Below, one piece after another: positions 1 through 5,498 of a stretch of DNA of 7,021 nucleotides. The DNA is from Treponema sp. Its GTDB lineage: Bacteria > Spirochaetota > Spirochaetia > Treponematales > Breznakiellaceae. Below the pieces are notes generated by a model. It made no database searches, had not been told where the DNA came from, and was given only the letters and a program-made list of their open reading frames with translations. Made by a program: the position numbers and the translations under genes. Each line of letters starts with the position of its first letter. Within the stretch, counting starts at the first letter, position 1. The stretch spans positions 1-7,021 of the forward strand of contig JAISND010000186.1 of NCBI GenBank assembly GCA_031276615.1. The letters are read 5' to 3'.

Positions 1-261
1 GGATGATAAGCATAAATTTCCCCGCGAGGACGCCAGACCCGCCGTGAACGACTCTGGAATTCCCCGCCGGAGCAGACTTTGCGCTGGAAGTTCACGCGCT
101 TTTGCGGGACGAATCGCGAAGGCTGCGGAGGCGGATTCTACAGGCAAGTGAACGGCGGGACTGGCGCCTCCGCGGGAATGTTAATTCTTTATATCATTCA
201 TTGGCGCCCCCGCCGCAGTTTTAGCGCTGCTTTTGCCGGGATGCTTTTCCGCGCCCCCCCC
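1..261 (+). other. Upstream region, no assignable gene; weak open frame at 46-224
   Basis: I recognise no gene here. Reading frame 3 is open from just after a TGA (43-45) to a TAG at 222-224. It encodes a charged, helix-like stretch (ADFALEVHALLRDESRRLRR is part of it) with no ATG, GTG or TTG start followed by a convincing Shine-Dalgarno site. Frame 2 is open from the window edge to a TGA at 149-151 but looks less protein-like. This could be the frameshifted or degenerate 3' end of an upstream gene. RNase G/E often lies before rplU in bacteria, and an EVH segment is vaguely like its C-terminal part, but that is a guess. A short GCAG/CTGC hairpin followed by TTTT (216-234) is at best a weak terminator. 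Confidence 0.3.
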
Positions 262-291
262 TTGATCAGTTTCCCGTTTGTATGGTATAAA
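262..291 (+). promoter_or_regulatory. Promoter of the rplU cluster (extended -10)
   Basis: A -35-like TTGATC lies at 262-267 and a -10 TATAAA at 286-291, separated by 18 bases. The -10 is preceded by TGG (283-285), which fits the TGn extended -10 element. Transcription would start near 298, leaving a leader of about 26 bases with AAAGGG (311-316) as ribosome-binding site before rplU. The leader is too short to hold an L21-type autoregulatory structure. Confidence 0.6.
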
Positions 292-323
292 ACTCCTATT
301 ATTTTTGGTAAAAGGGTAAATGT

Positions 324-635
324 ATGTATGCGTTGGTGGAATTCAAGGGAAAACAGTACAAAGCTGAGAAGGGCGCCCTGCTCAGGGTCGACAGGATCGA
401 CGCCGAGCCGGGTTCCGCTTTTGATATTGATTCGGTGCTTCTGGTTTCGGGCGATACGGTCTCGGTGGGAACCCCCTATGTAGAGGGCGTAAAGGTCAGC
501 GCCACGGTGGAATCCCATGGGAAAGGCGATAAAATCATCGTTTTCAAGTATAAACCCAAGAAGGATTACCGCCGGAAAACGGGACACCGGCAGCAGTTTT
601 CGATTATCAAAATCGGGGATATTGCCGGGGTATAA
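324..635 (+). CDS. rplU: 50S ribosomal protein L21
   Basis: This 103-residue protein matches bacterial L21 in length and along its whole extent. The N-terminus MYALVEFKGKQYKAEKG is the family signature, and the C-terminal half carries the basic KYKPKKDYRRKTGHRQQF segment that contacts 23S rRNA. L21 is an early-assembling large-subunit protein. The start at 324 is chosen over the out-of-frame ATG at 320 because it gives the conserved N-terminus and sits 7 bases after AAAGGG. It is the first gene of the cluster and is followed 14 bases later by prp, the usual order in bacteria that carry prp between L21 and L27. Confidence 0.97.
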   Translation: MYALVEFKGKQYKAEKGALLRVDRIDAEPGSAFDIDSVLLVSGDTVSVGTPYVEGVKVSATVESHGKGDKIIVFKYKPKKDYRRKTGHRQQFSIIKIGDIAGV

Positions 636-649
636 GCGCCGGCGGGCAC

Positions 650-979
650 ATGATTGAAATTGAGGTGACCTTGGACGAATCCGGCCTGCTCAGGGCATGC
701 AGGGCGTCCGGGCATGCCGGCGCCGGAAAGGCGGGGGGCGATATTGTCTGCGCCGCCGTTTCGGTGCTGATGCGCACGGCAGTCAGAACCCTTTCCGAAA
801 GAAGGGGCATAGAAATCCGGGGCGGGGCTCCGGAACCCGGCTTCCTGTGGCTGGAAGCCGATTATACGGCGGAAGGAAGGGAATTCCTTTCCGCCTGCGG
901 GGATTTCCTTGTTGAAGGGCTTGGATCGGTAGCCGGGGAATACCCCAAAAATTGCAGAATAAGCATTCGGAGGACATAA
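650..979 (+). CDS. prp: Ribosomal-processing cysteine protease Prp
   Basis: The protein has 109 residues, normal for Prp (formerly YsxB/DUF464). It carries the diagnostic GH...GxDIVCAAVS pattern: His22 in SGHAGAG and Cys34 in GGDIVCAAVS, the same positions as the catalytic pair described for the Staphylococcus aureus enzyme. In Firmicutes this cytoplasmic protease removes an N-terminal extension from ribosomal protein L27 before or during 50S assembly. Here it lies between rplU and rpmA, its usual place. Its TAA stop directly abuts the rpmA ATG in the same frame. The ribosome-binding site is weak (GGCGGG, 641-646), so translational coupling to rplU is likely. The neighbouring L27 has no extension to cleave, so the substrate in this organism is unclear. 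Confidence 0.92.
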   Translation: MIEIEVTLDESGLLRACRASGHAGAGKAGGDIVCAAVSVLMRTAVRTLSERRGIEIRGGAPEPGFLWLEADYTAEGREFLSACGDFLVEGLGSVAGEYPKNCRISIRRT

Positions 980-1234
980 ATGGCACGGAAACGGGGCGGA
1001 AGCGGAGCAAAAAACGGACGGGATTCAAACCCCCATTATCTTGGCGTCAAGGCTTCTGGCGGCACCACAGTCAGGGCCGGAACCATTATCGTCCGGCAGC
1101 GGGGTACCAAAATCCACCCCGGCCTCAACGTGGGCTGCGGCGGGGATTATACCCTCTACGCCCTTGCCGACGGCGCCGTAAGTTTTACCCGCCGCCGGGG
1201 CCGCAAACTGGCTTCGGTCATACCCGCCGAATGA
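980..1234 (+). CDS. rpmA: 50S ribosomal protein L27
   Basis: This is an 84-residue L27. The N-terminal arm MARKRGGSGAKNGRDSN is typical and reaches the peptidyl-transferase centre. The core follows with LGVKASGG, RQRGTKIHPG and VGCGGDYTLYAL. The start is fixed: the codon immediately before the ATG is the in-frame TAA stop of prp, so no N-terminal propeptide is possible. A strong GGAGGA site (969-974) lies 5 bases upstream, inside the end of prp. The first residues are those of a mature-type L27, unlike Firmicute forms that begin with a cleavable extension ending in a Phe-Phe motif. Confidence 0.97.
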   Translation: MARKRGGSGAKNGRDSNPHYLGVKASGGTTVRAGTIIVRQRGTKIHPGLNVGCGGDYTLYALADGAVSFTRRRGRKLASVIPAE

Positions 1235-1330
1235 GGCTCCCCGTCCCGGGGTTCCCCTCTCCGGTGTTCTCCCGCCGGAAAACGGGTTCCCGGGTACCGG
1301 TTCAGCGCGAAAGAAACCCCGGGTGAAAAT
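1235..1330 (+). other. GC-rich rpmA-obg spacer with nested inverted repeats
   Basis: The spacer contains CCCGGG three times (1245-1250, 1289-1294, 1318-1323) and several potential hairpins. CCCCG/CGGGG closes a 3-base loop near 1239-1251. CCGGT (1261-1265) pairs with ACCGG (1296-1300) around an inner CCCG/CGGG pair. CCCGGGT (1289-1295) can pair with ACCCCGGG with one bulged C. None is followed by a U-tract, so a standard intrinsic terminator is not supported. The structures could slow polymerase, mark a processing site, or protect the rplU-rpmA message. Confidence 0.35.
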
Positions 1331-1347
1331 TGTTTCCGGATATTCCC

Positions 1348-1377
1348 TTCGTTTTTGCGGCCGGTTTATATTATAAT
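1348..1377 (+). promoter_or_regulatory. Probable internal promoter for obg
   Basis: A perfect TATAAT lies at 1372-1377 in a local AT-rich patch within GC-rich surroundings. The -35 region is poor: the best is TTCGTT at 1348-1353 with 18-base spacing. Transcription would start near 1384, only 1-2 bases before the obg ATG at 1386. A second possible -10, TATATT (1367-1372), would move the start only a few bases upstream. No Shine-Dalgarno sequence precedes the ATG, which fits a nearly leaderless transcript. Confidence 0.45.
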
Positions 1378-1385
1378 TGTAAATA

Positions 1386-2480
1386 ATGGAAAAATTTGCC
1401 GATGAGGTCTTAATCGAAGTTTCCTCCGGCAGCGGCGGCAACGGCTGCGTGGCCTTTCGGCGGGAAAAGTATGTTCCCAAAGGAGGGCCTTCCGGCGGGG
1501 ACGGCGGAAAGGGCGGGGATGTAATATTCACGGTACGCCGCAACCTCCGTACCCTGGCCCATCTCAGATACAGACATTCCTTCAGGGCAGAAAACGGCCG
1601 GGACGGCGAGGGCGGCGGCCGTTACGGGCGGGACGGCGAAGACCTGCTCATCCCCCTGCCGCCCGGCGCCGTCATCAGGGAAGCCGAAACGGGAAAACTT
1701 GTCCGCGACTTCGGGGCCGGCCGGGAGGATTTTGTGTTCCTCCGGGGCGGGAAAGGCGGCTGGGGAAACATCCACTTCAAGTCACCGGTGAATCAGGCGC
1801 CCCGCAAGGCGCTGCCGGGCAGATCCGGCCGGACCATCATGCTCAAGGTGGAGCTGCGAATTCTGGCGGATGTAGGACTTGTGGGTTTCCCCAACGCGGG
1901 AAAATCCAGCCTCCTTGATCGCTTTACCAATGCCCGCCCCAAAATAGCGCCCTATCCCTTCACCACCAGAATACCCAACCTGGGGGTACTGAGCTTCGGC
2001 TCCCGGGAAGAGAGCCGCGACATAATACTTGCCGACATTCCGGGGCTGCTTGAGGGCGCCTCCGAAGGCGTGGGACTGGGGATTCGTTTTCTCAAGCACG
2101 TCTCCCGCGCCGCGGCGCTGGCCTTCCTTGTCGACCTTTCCGACGACCGTTACCTTGAAGCCCTTGACGTGCTCCTGGCGGAGCTTGCGGCCTTTTCCCC
2201 GGAGCTTGTCAAAAAGAAGCGCCTTGTGCTGGGTACCAAAACAGATCTTGAGGCAAGCGCCGGCCGGCTGGAGGAACTCAAAAACAGATACCCGGCGGAA
2301 CGGATACGGGGCATCTCGGTTTTTTCGGGTGAAGGGCTGGAAGAACTGGCCGCCGACCTTGCCGGTCTTGCCGGGGCCGGTGACATGCCGGCGGTGGGAG
2401 AAATGCCGCCGGTAGGAGAAATACCGGCGGAAGAAGCGGCGGAAGCGTCCGGTCCTGCCGCGGAGGCCGGCGAAGCGTGA
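1386..2480 (+). CDS. obg: Obg-family GTPase (ObgE/CgtA)
   Basis: The protein has 364 residues. The N-terminal Obg fold (about 1-158) is rich in glycine, with the typical SGSGGNGCVAFRREKYVPKG and GGDGGKGGDV segments and GGKGGWGN near 121-128. The G domain (about 159-328) shows P-loop GFPNAGKSS (167-175), switch I TTR (193-195), and G3 DIPGL (217-221). G4 reads TKTD (284-287) instead of the usual NKxD, and G5 reads SVF (311-313) where most Obg proteins have SA. Obg binds the 50S subunit and acts in its assembly and in stress control, which fits its place after rplU and rpmA. The tail (332-364) is acidic, Ala-rich and begins with a threefold hexapeptide repeat; the OCT domain of Firmicute Obg is absent. 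Its TGA overlaps the GTG start of the next gene. Confidence 0.96.
   Translation: MEKFADEVLIEVSSGSGGNGCVAFRREKYVPKGGPSGGDGGKGGDVIFTVRRNLRTLAHLRYRHSFRAENGRDGEGGGRYGRDGEDLLIPLPPGAVIREAETGKLVRDFGAGREDFVFLRGGKGGWGNIHFKSPVNQAPRKALPGRSGRTIMLKVELRILADVGLVGFPNAGKSSLLDRFTNARPKIAPYPFTTRIPNLGVLSFGSREESRDIILADIPGLLEGASEGVGLGIRFLKHVSRAAALAFLVDLSDDRYLEALDVLLAELAAFSPELVKKKRLVLGTKTDLEASAGRLEELKNRYPAERIRGISVFSGEGLEELAADLAGLAGAGDMPAVGEMPPVGEIPAEEAAEASGPAAEAGEA
2379..2432 (+). repeat. 18-base tandem repeat, three copies, in the obg tail
   Basis: Three degenerate 18-base units (2379-2396, 2397-2414, 2415-2432) encode GDMPAV, GEMPPV and GEIPAE, residues 332-349 of Obg. The units keep reading frame, so copy-number change would lengthen or shorten the tail in 6-residue steps. 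Confidence 0.8.
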
Positions 2481-3685
2481 AATTCGCGATACTTGGAGGG
2501 AGTTTCAACCCTGTTCATCTGGGGCACCTCTTCCTCGCGGACGCGGCGCTTTCATTTCTCGGTTACGACAGGGTTGTGCTGGTTCCCGCCTACCGTTCCC
2601 CCTTCAAACTTGCCGCGAAGGGCATGGAAGAAAGCGCCCGGGATCGGCTTGACATGCTGGCGGCCTCCATCGCCGGCGATCCCCGGCTGACCATCGATGA
2701 CTGCGAAATCAGGCGGAAGGGAGTCTCCTATACCGTTGACACCCTCAGGGATATTATCCGGCGCTATCTTCCCGGCGGGAAACCGGGTCTCATCATAGGC
2801 GACGACCTTGCCGCGGATTTTCCCGGCTGGCATAAAAGCGGGGAGATCCTTGAACTCGCGGATATAATCATTGCCCGGCGCATTCATTCCGGCAGGATTT
2901 CCCCGCCCTATCCATGCAGGCAGATCACCAACGAGGTGATGGAGGTTTCCTCCGCCATGGTGCGTGAACGCATTGCCCGGGGGGGCGCCTGGCGTTACCT
3001 GGTGCCCGCCGCGGTCCGCCTCATTATCGAAGATCGCGGCCTCTACGGTTTTGCGGAGACCACGGCGGCCTCCGCCGTCCCTCCCTCCGGGGCAGGGCGT
3101 GATTCCGTCAGGAAACAGATACTCCGCGTGGAAGAGGCCGCCAGGGAGATGCTCCGGCCGGCGCGCTTCCTCCACTCCCGGAATACGGCTCTGCTCGCGT
3201 GGGATCTCTGCCGCCGCTTCGGCCTGGATTTTCAGGCGGCGTATCTCGCGGGCATCGCCCACGACCTTGGCAAGCCCCTGGGCAATGAGGAACTGCTGAA
3301 AACGGCGGAAACCGACGGCGCGGGCCTTTCACCGGCTGAAAGGGACAAACCGGCCCTGCTCCACGGCAGGGCGGCGGCGGTATTGCTTGGGGAGCGCTTT
3401 GGCATACATAATAGGGATGTTCTTGAGGCGGTGGCCTGGCATACGGAGGGGAACGTGGAGATGGGCCCCCTGGCAAAGGCGGTCTTTATAGCCGACAAGA
3501 TCGAGGTTTCCCGCGAAAACGTGAGGCCCGATCTAAGGCGGCTCTGCTTCGCGGAGGACGCGGAATTCGACCGGATTTTTTTCGCGGTGCTGGAAGACAC
3601 CGTCGCCTGGCTCCGTTCAGGGGGAATAGAGATCTCGGAAAAAACTCTCCGGCTGCTGGAGAAAACAAGGGGGGAAGATTTCTGA
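2477..3685 (+). CDS. nadD: Fused nicotinate-nucleotide adenylyltransferase (NadD) and YqeK HD-domain Ap4A hydrolase
   Basis: This 402-residue protein joins two enzymes. Residues 1-193 are NadD: GGSFNPVHLGHL holds the nucleotidyl-transferase HxGH motif (14-17), IIGDD follows at 106-110, and SSAMVRERI (158-166) is the C-terminal ATP-binding signature. It adenylates nicotinate mononucleotide to make deamido-NAD. A linker (about 194-215) leads to a YqeK-type HD domain, with metal-binding candidates His233, the HD pair His262-Asp263, His296 (LLHG), His322 (WHT) and Asp340 (IAD). YqeK enzymes split diadenosine tetraphosphate symmetrically into two ADP. nadD and yqeK are adjacent genes in many Firmicutes and are fused in some mycoplasmas. 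The start is GTG at 2477, overlapping the obg stop by 4 bases (GTGA), so translation is probably coupled. Confidence 0.93.
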   Translation: MKFAILGGSFNPVHLGHLFLADAALSFLGYDRVVLVPAYRSPFKLAAKGMEESARDRLDMLAASIAGDPRLTIDDCEIRRKGVSYTVDTLRDIIRRYLPGGKPGLIIGDDLAADFPGWHKSGEILELADIIIARRIHSGRISPPYPCRQITNEVMEVSSAMVRERIARGGAWRYLVPAAVRLIIEDRGLYGFAETTAASAVPPSGAGRDSVRKQILRVEEAAREMLRPARFLHSRNTALLAWDLCRRFGLDFQAAYLAGIAHDLGKPLGNEELLKTAETDGAGLSPAERDKPALLHGRAAAVLLGERFGIHNRDVLEAVAWHTEGNVEMGPLAKAVFIADKIEVSRENVRPDLRRLCFAEDAEFDRIFFAVLEDTVAWLRSGGIEISEKTLRLLEKTRGEDF

Positions 3686-4896
3686 AAAGGACAAAGACAG
3701 ACGCCAGTATTTTTTTTCTTGCCGCCATTGTGCTGCTCTTTGCCGGCGGCATTGTTTTTGCCGTGTACAGCCTGCGCGCGGATCCCGTCGAGGGGGCCCT
3801 TTCCGGGGACAGGGTGATCAACGTGCTCTTTGTCCTTGAGGACAGATGGAAGCCCCTGAGCACCTTCGTGCTGATGTACTATCCCGCGACCAGGCGGGCG
3901 GCCATTTTCGATATTCCCGGCGAACTGGGGCTTATCATCAAGCGAATCAACCGGGTTGACCGTATTGATACGGTGTACGATCCGAAAAAAATTTCGGGCT
4001 TTGAAAATGAAATCGGGGAACTCCTCGGCATAGATATTAATTTTTACCTGATCCTTGATACGGACAGCCTGGGGATGGTGGTGGTTCTTGTCGAAGGGGT
4101 TGAGCTTTTCATACCTTCCCGCGTTTCGGTACATAATGAAAACGGGGTGATTCTCTTTCCCTCCGGCGTAACCCGCCTTGACGGGGACAAGGCGAAAACC
4201 TACGTTACCTATGAAATTCCGGAAGAGGAACATGAAATGGCGACCTTCCGGCGGCAGCGTTTTTTTCTCAGTTTTTTGAAGCGCCTGGGAGAAATGAACG
4301 AAACCCTGAAGATTCCCGCCGTGGCCCGGTTCTACCAGTCCCTGCTTGTCACGGATATGAACCAGCGCGTCAGAATCCGCCTGTTCGACGAATTTACCGC
4401 GATTGATACGGACAGAATCAGCGTGCAGTCCGTCGGTGGAATTCCCAGGGAGGTTTCGGAACAGACTCTGCTCCTTCCCTACTACGACGGAAACCTGGTA
4501 AAGGAGATAGTGCGCCAGACCCTGGGGGGCCTCACCAGACAGACGGAAGCTTCCCTGACCGATCGGGTCTTTACCGTGGAAGTGCTCAACGGAACCGCGG
4601 TGAACGGCCTTGCGGGAAGGACGGCGGAACTGTTGCGGGGTTTCGGGTATGACGTTATTTCCATAGGCAACGCCGACCGGAATGATTATGAAAAAACGGA
4701 AATCATAGATCGTTCGGGCCATTCGGACATGGTGAAAACCTTTGGGGACATTATCCGCTGCGGGAACGTCCGACCGGAATCGCCCCTGCAGGAAAACCCC
4801 GAAGGGGAACTGCCCGTCCAGAATTTTGAGTACCGCTCGGATTTTACGCTCATCATCGGAAAGGACTTTAATGGAAGATATGTCACGGCAAACTGA
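3682..4896 (+). CDS. LytR-CpsA-Psr (LCP) family membrane-anchored protein, divergent; probable CTG start
   Basis: With a CTG start at 3682 the product is 404 residues: a short basic N-terminus (KRTK), one membrane anchor (about 9-31), an LCP domain (about 45-200) and a LytR_C domain (about 296-404, VFTVEVLNG to LIIGKDF). LCP enzymes transfer lipid-linked polymers to cell-wall or surface acceptors outside the membrane. Landmarks are INVLFV, DIPGE where canonical LCPs have SIPRD, LLGIDINFYLILD, and RRQRFF. Several usual Arg/Asp active-site residues are not visible, so catalysis is uncertain. CTG is chosen because it overlaps the previous stop as CTGA, lies 7 bases after a G-rich Shine-Dalgarno site (3669-3674), and restores the anchor. 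The first ordinary start codon, GTG at 3730, would cut into the middle of the membrane segment and has no ribosome-binding site. Confidence 0.85.
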   Translation: MKRTKTDASIFFLAAIVLLFAGGIVFAVYSLRADPVEGALSGDRVINVLFVLEDRWKPLSTFVLMYYPATRRAAIFDIPGELGLIIKRINRVDRIDTVYDPKKISGFENEIGELLGIDINFYLILDTDSLGMVVVLVEGVELFIPSRVSVHNENGVILFPSGVTRLDGDKAKTYVTYEIPEEEHEMATFRRQRFFLSFLKRLGEMNETLKIPAVARFYQSLLVTDMNQRVRIRLFDEFTAIDTDRISVQSVGGIPREVSEQTLLLPYYDGNLVKEIVRQTLGGLTRQTEASLTDRVFTVEVLNGTAVNGLAGRTAELLRGFGYDVISIGNADRNDYEKTEIIDRSGHSDMVKTFGDIIRCGNVRPESPLQENPEGELPVQNFEYRSDFTLIIGKDFNGRYVTAN

Positions 4897-5302
4897 AGAG
4901 GCCGCGTCCGGGGATTCGCCGCTCCGCGATTCGGAGTCGTCCCGGGAAACCGCGCTTGAACTGGCCAGGCTGCTTGAGGAACACAGGGGCGGCATGCCCC
5001 TGGTACTGGATCTGCGGGACATGAACGCCTGGACGGATTTTTTCGTCATCGTCACCGCGACCAGCGGCGCCCACCAGGACGGGCTGGAAAGGCATGTCAG
5101 GGAATTTACCCTGCAAAGGGGAATTGAAATATTAAGACGTTCCCGCAAGCCCGCCGTCCAGGGCGATGACTGGCGGCTTATAGATTTGGGGGCAATCGTT
5201 ATCCACATTATGAGCGGGGGAGCGAGGAAATTTTACGAACTGGAGCGGCTCTGGAGCGCCGCCGCCGTCATCTATCCCGATGGGGCTGCGCCTGAACCCT
5301 GA
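4871..5302 (+). CDS. rsfS: Ribosomal silencing factor RsfS (Iojap/DUF143 family)
   Basis: The product has 143 residues. After a polar N-terminal extension of roughly 25 residues it shows the family core: LVLDLRDMNAWTDFFVIVTATS (44-65), GDDWRLIDLGAIVIHIM (98-114) and ARKFYELERLW (118-128). RsfS binds L14 on the 50S subunit and blocks joining of the 30S, saving energy in starvation. Family members are usually about 105-120 residues, so the N-terminal extension is longer than usual. ATG 4871 follows AAGGA (4861-4865) by 5 bases and overlaps the LCP gene by 26 bases. A second in-frame ATG lies at 4880. rsfS beside nadD is a common bacterial arrangement and ends this cluster. Confidence 0.93.
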   Translation: MEDMSRQTEEAASGDSPLRDSESSRETALELARLLEEHRGGMPLVLDLRDMNAWTDFFVIVTATSGAHQDGLERHVREFTLQRGIEILRRSRKPAVQGDDWRLIDLGAIVIHIMSGGARKFYELERLWSAAAVIYPDGAAPEP

Positions 5303-5305
5303 GTC

Positions 5306-5342
5306 CGCCAAAATTTACCCCCGCGGTTTTTTGCGTTTTTTT
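5306..5342 (+). terminator. Probable intrinsic terminator after rsfS
   Basis: CGC (5306-5308), AAAA (5310-5313) and ACC (5317-5319) pair with GGT, TTTT and GCG (5325-5335), giving about 10 bp with one mismatch and a 3-base bulge around a CCCGC-type loop. Seven T residues follow at 5336-5342. The stem is imperfect, but its place four bases after the rsfS stop and the T-run support termination. The next promoter begins two bases after the T-run. Confidence 0.55.
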
Positions 5343-5343
5343 G

Positions 5344-5372
5344 TTGACAAATTTCCGAAGCGCCCGTATCAT
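5344..5372 (+). promoter_or_regulatory. Promoter of the LacI-type regulator gene
   Basis: A perfect -35 TTGACA (5344-5349) is followed after 17 bases by TATCAT (5367-5372), five of six matches to the -10 consensus. Transcription should start near 5379, inside the palindromic operator, so repressor binding would block initiation. An alternative -10, CATAAT (5370-5375), has a 20-base spacing and is less likely. Confidence 0.8.
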
Positions 5373-5375
5373 AAT

Positions 5376-5410
5376 TACTGAAACGTTTTGGTTACCAAAA
5401 CGTTTCAGTA
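5376..5410. promoter_or_regulatory. 35-base palindromic double LacI-type operator
   Basis: Arms TACTGAAACGTTTTGGT (5376-5392) and ACCAAAACGTTTCAGTA (5394-5410) are perfect reverse complements around a single T at 5393. Each arm contains an AAACGTTT core centred on CpG, the kind of site bound by LacI-family dimers; the two CpG centres are 17 bases apart. The site covers the predicted transcription start of the adjacent LacI-type gene, so autorepression is likely. In the transcript most of this sequence could also form a long hairpin at the 5' end. Confidence 0.85.
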
Positions 5411-5422
5411 AGGATACGCGCA

Positions 5423-5454
5423 GAAATAACATGACCCTTTGATCATGTTATTTC
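5423..5454. repeat. Perfect 12-base inverted repeat (P2)
   Basis: Arms GAAATAACATGA and TCATGTTATTTC flank the 8-base spacer CCCTTTGA. The arms resemble those of the second inverted repeat at 5474-5498, differing by one base insertion and one substitution. As DNA it could instead be a site for a dimeric regulator. Confidence 0.85.
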
Positions 5455-5473
5455 CTTATTGCGTAAGCAATTA

Positions 5474-5498
5474 GAATAAAATGCAAGTCATTTTATTC
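5474..5498. repeat. Perfect 10-base inverted repeat (P4)
   Basis: Arms GAATAAAATG and CATTTTATTC flank CAAGT. Its centre lies about 47 bases from that of the 5423-5454 repeat, which in turn lies about 45 bases from the operator centre. It could act as RNA hairpin or protein site. Confidence 0.85.

Noticed and set aside
251..264. C-run before the promoter as a phase-variable tract
   Set aside because: The run of seven to eight C residues lies outside the -35/-10 spacer and outside any gene, so slippage has no clear effect.
79..483. 134-codon plus-strand open frame overlapping rplU
   Set aside because: Overlaps the certain L21 gene in another frame, crosses the promoter, and has no domain pattern.
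2552..3262. 236-codon minus-strand open frame
   Set aside because: Fully antisense to nadD-yqeK, with no recognisable domain.
3232..5208. 658-codon open frame on the minus strand
   Set aside because: It lies opposite three well-recognised plus-strand genes, is low in family resemblance, and is explained by GC-rich third codon positions on the coding strand.
4742..5302. Longer version of rsfS starting at 4742
   Set aside because: Would overlap the LCP gene by about 155 bases; ATG 4871 has a proper ribosome-binding site and fits family length better.
5423..5498. CRISPR-like repeats
   Set aside because: Only two imperfectly related inverted repeats, with no regular spacer array.
5435..5498. 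Intrinsic attenuator formed by the leader hairpins
   Set aside because: Neither hairpin is GC-rich nor followed by a T-run.
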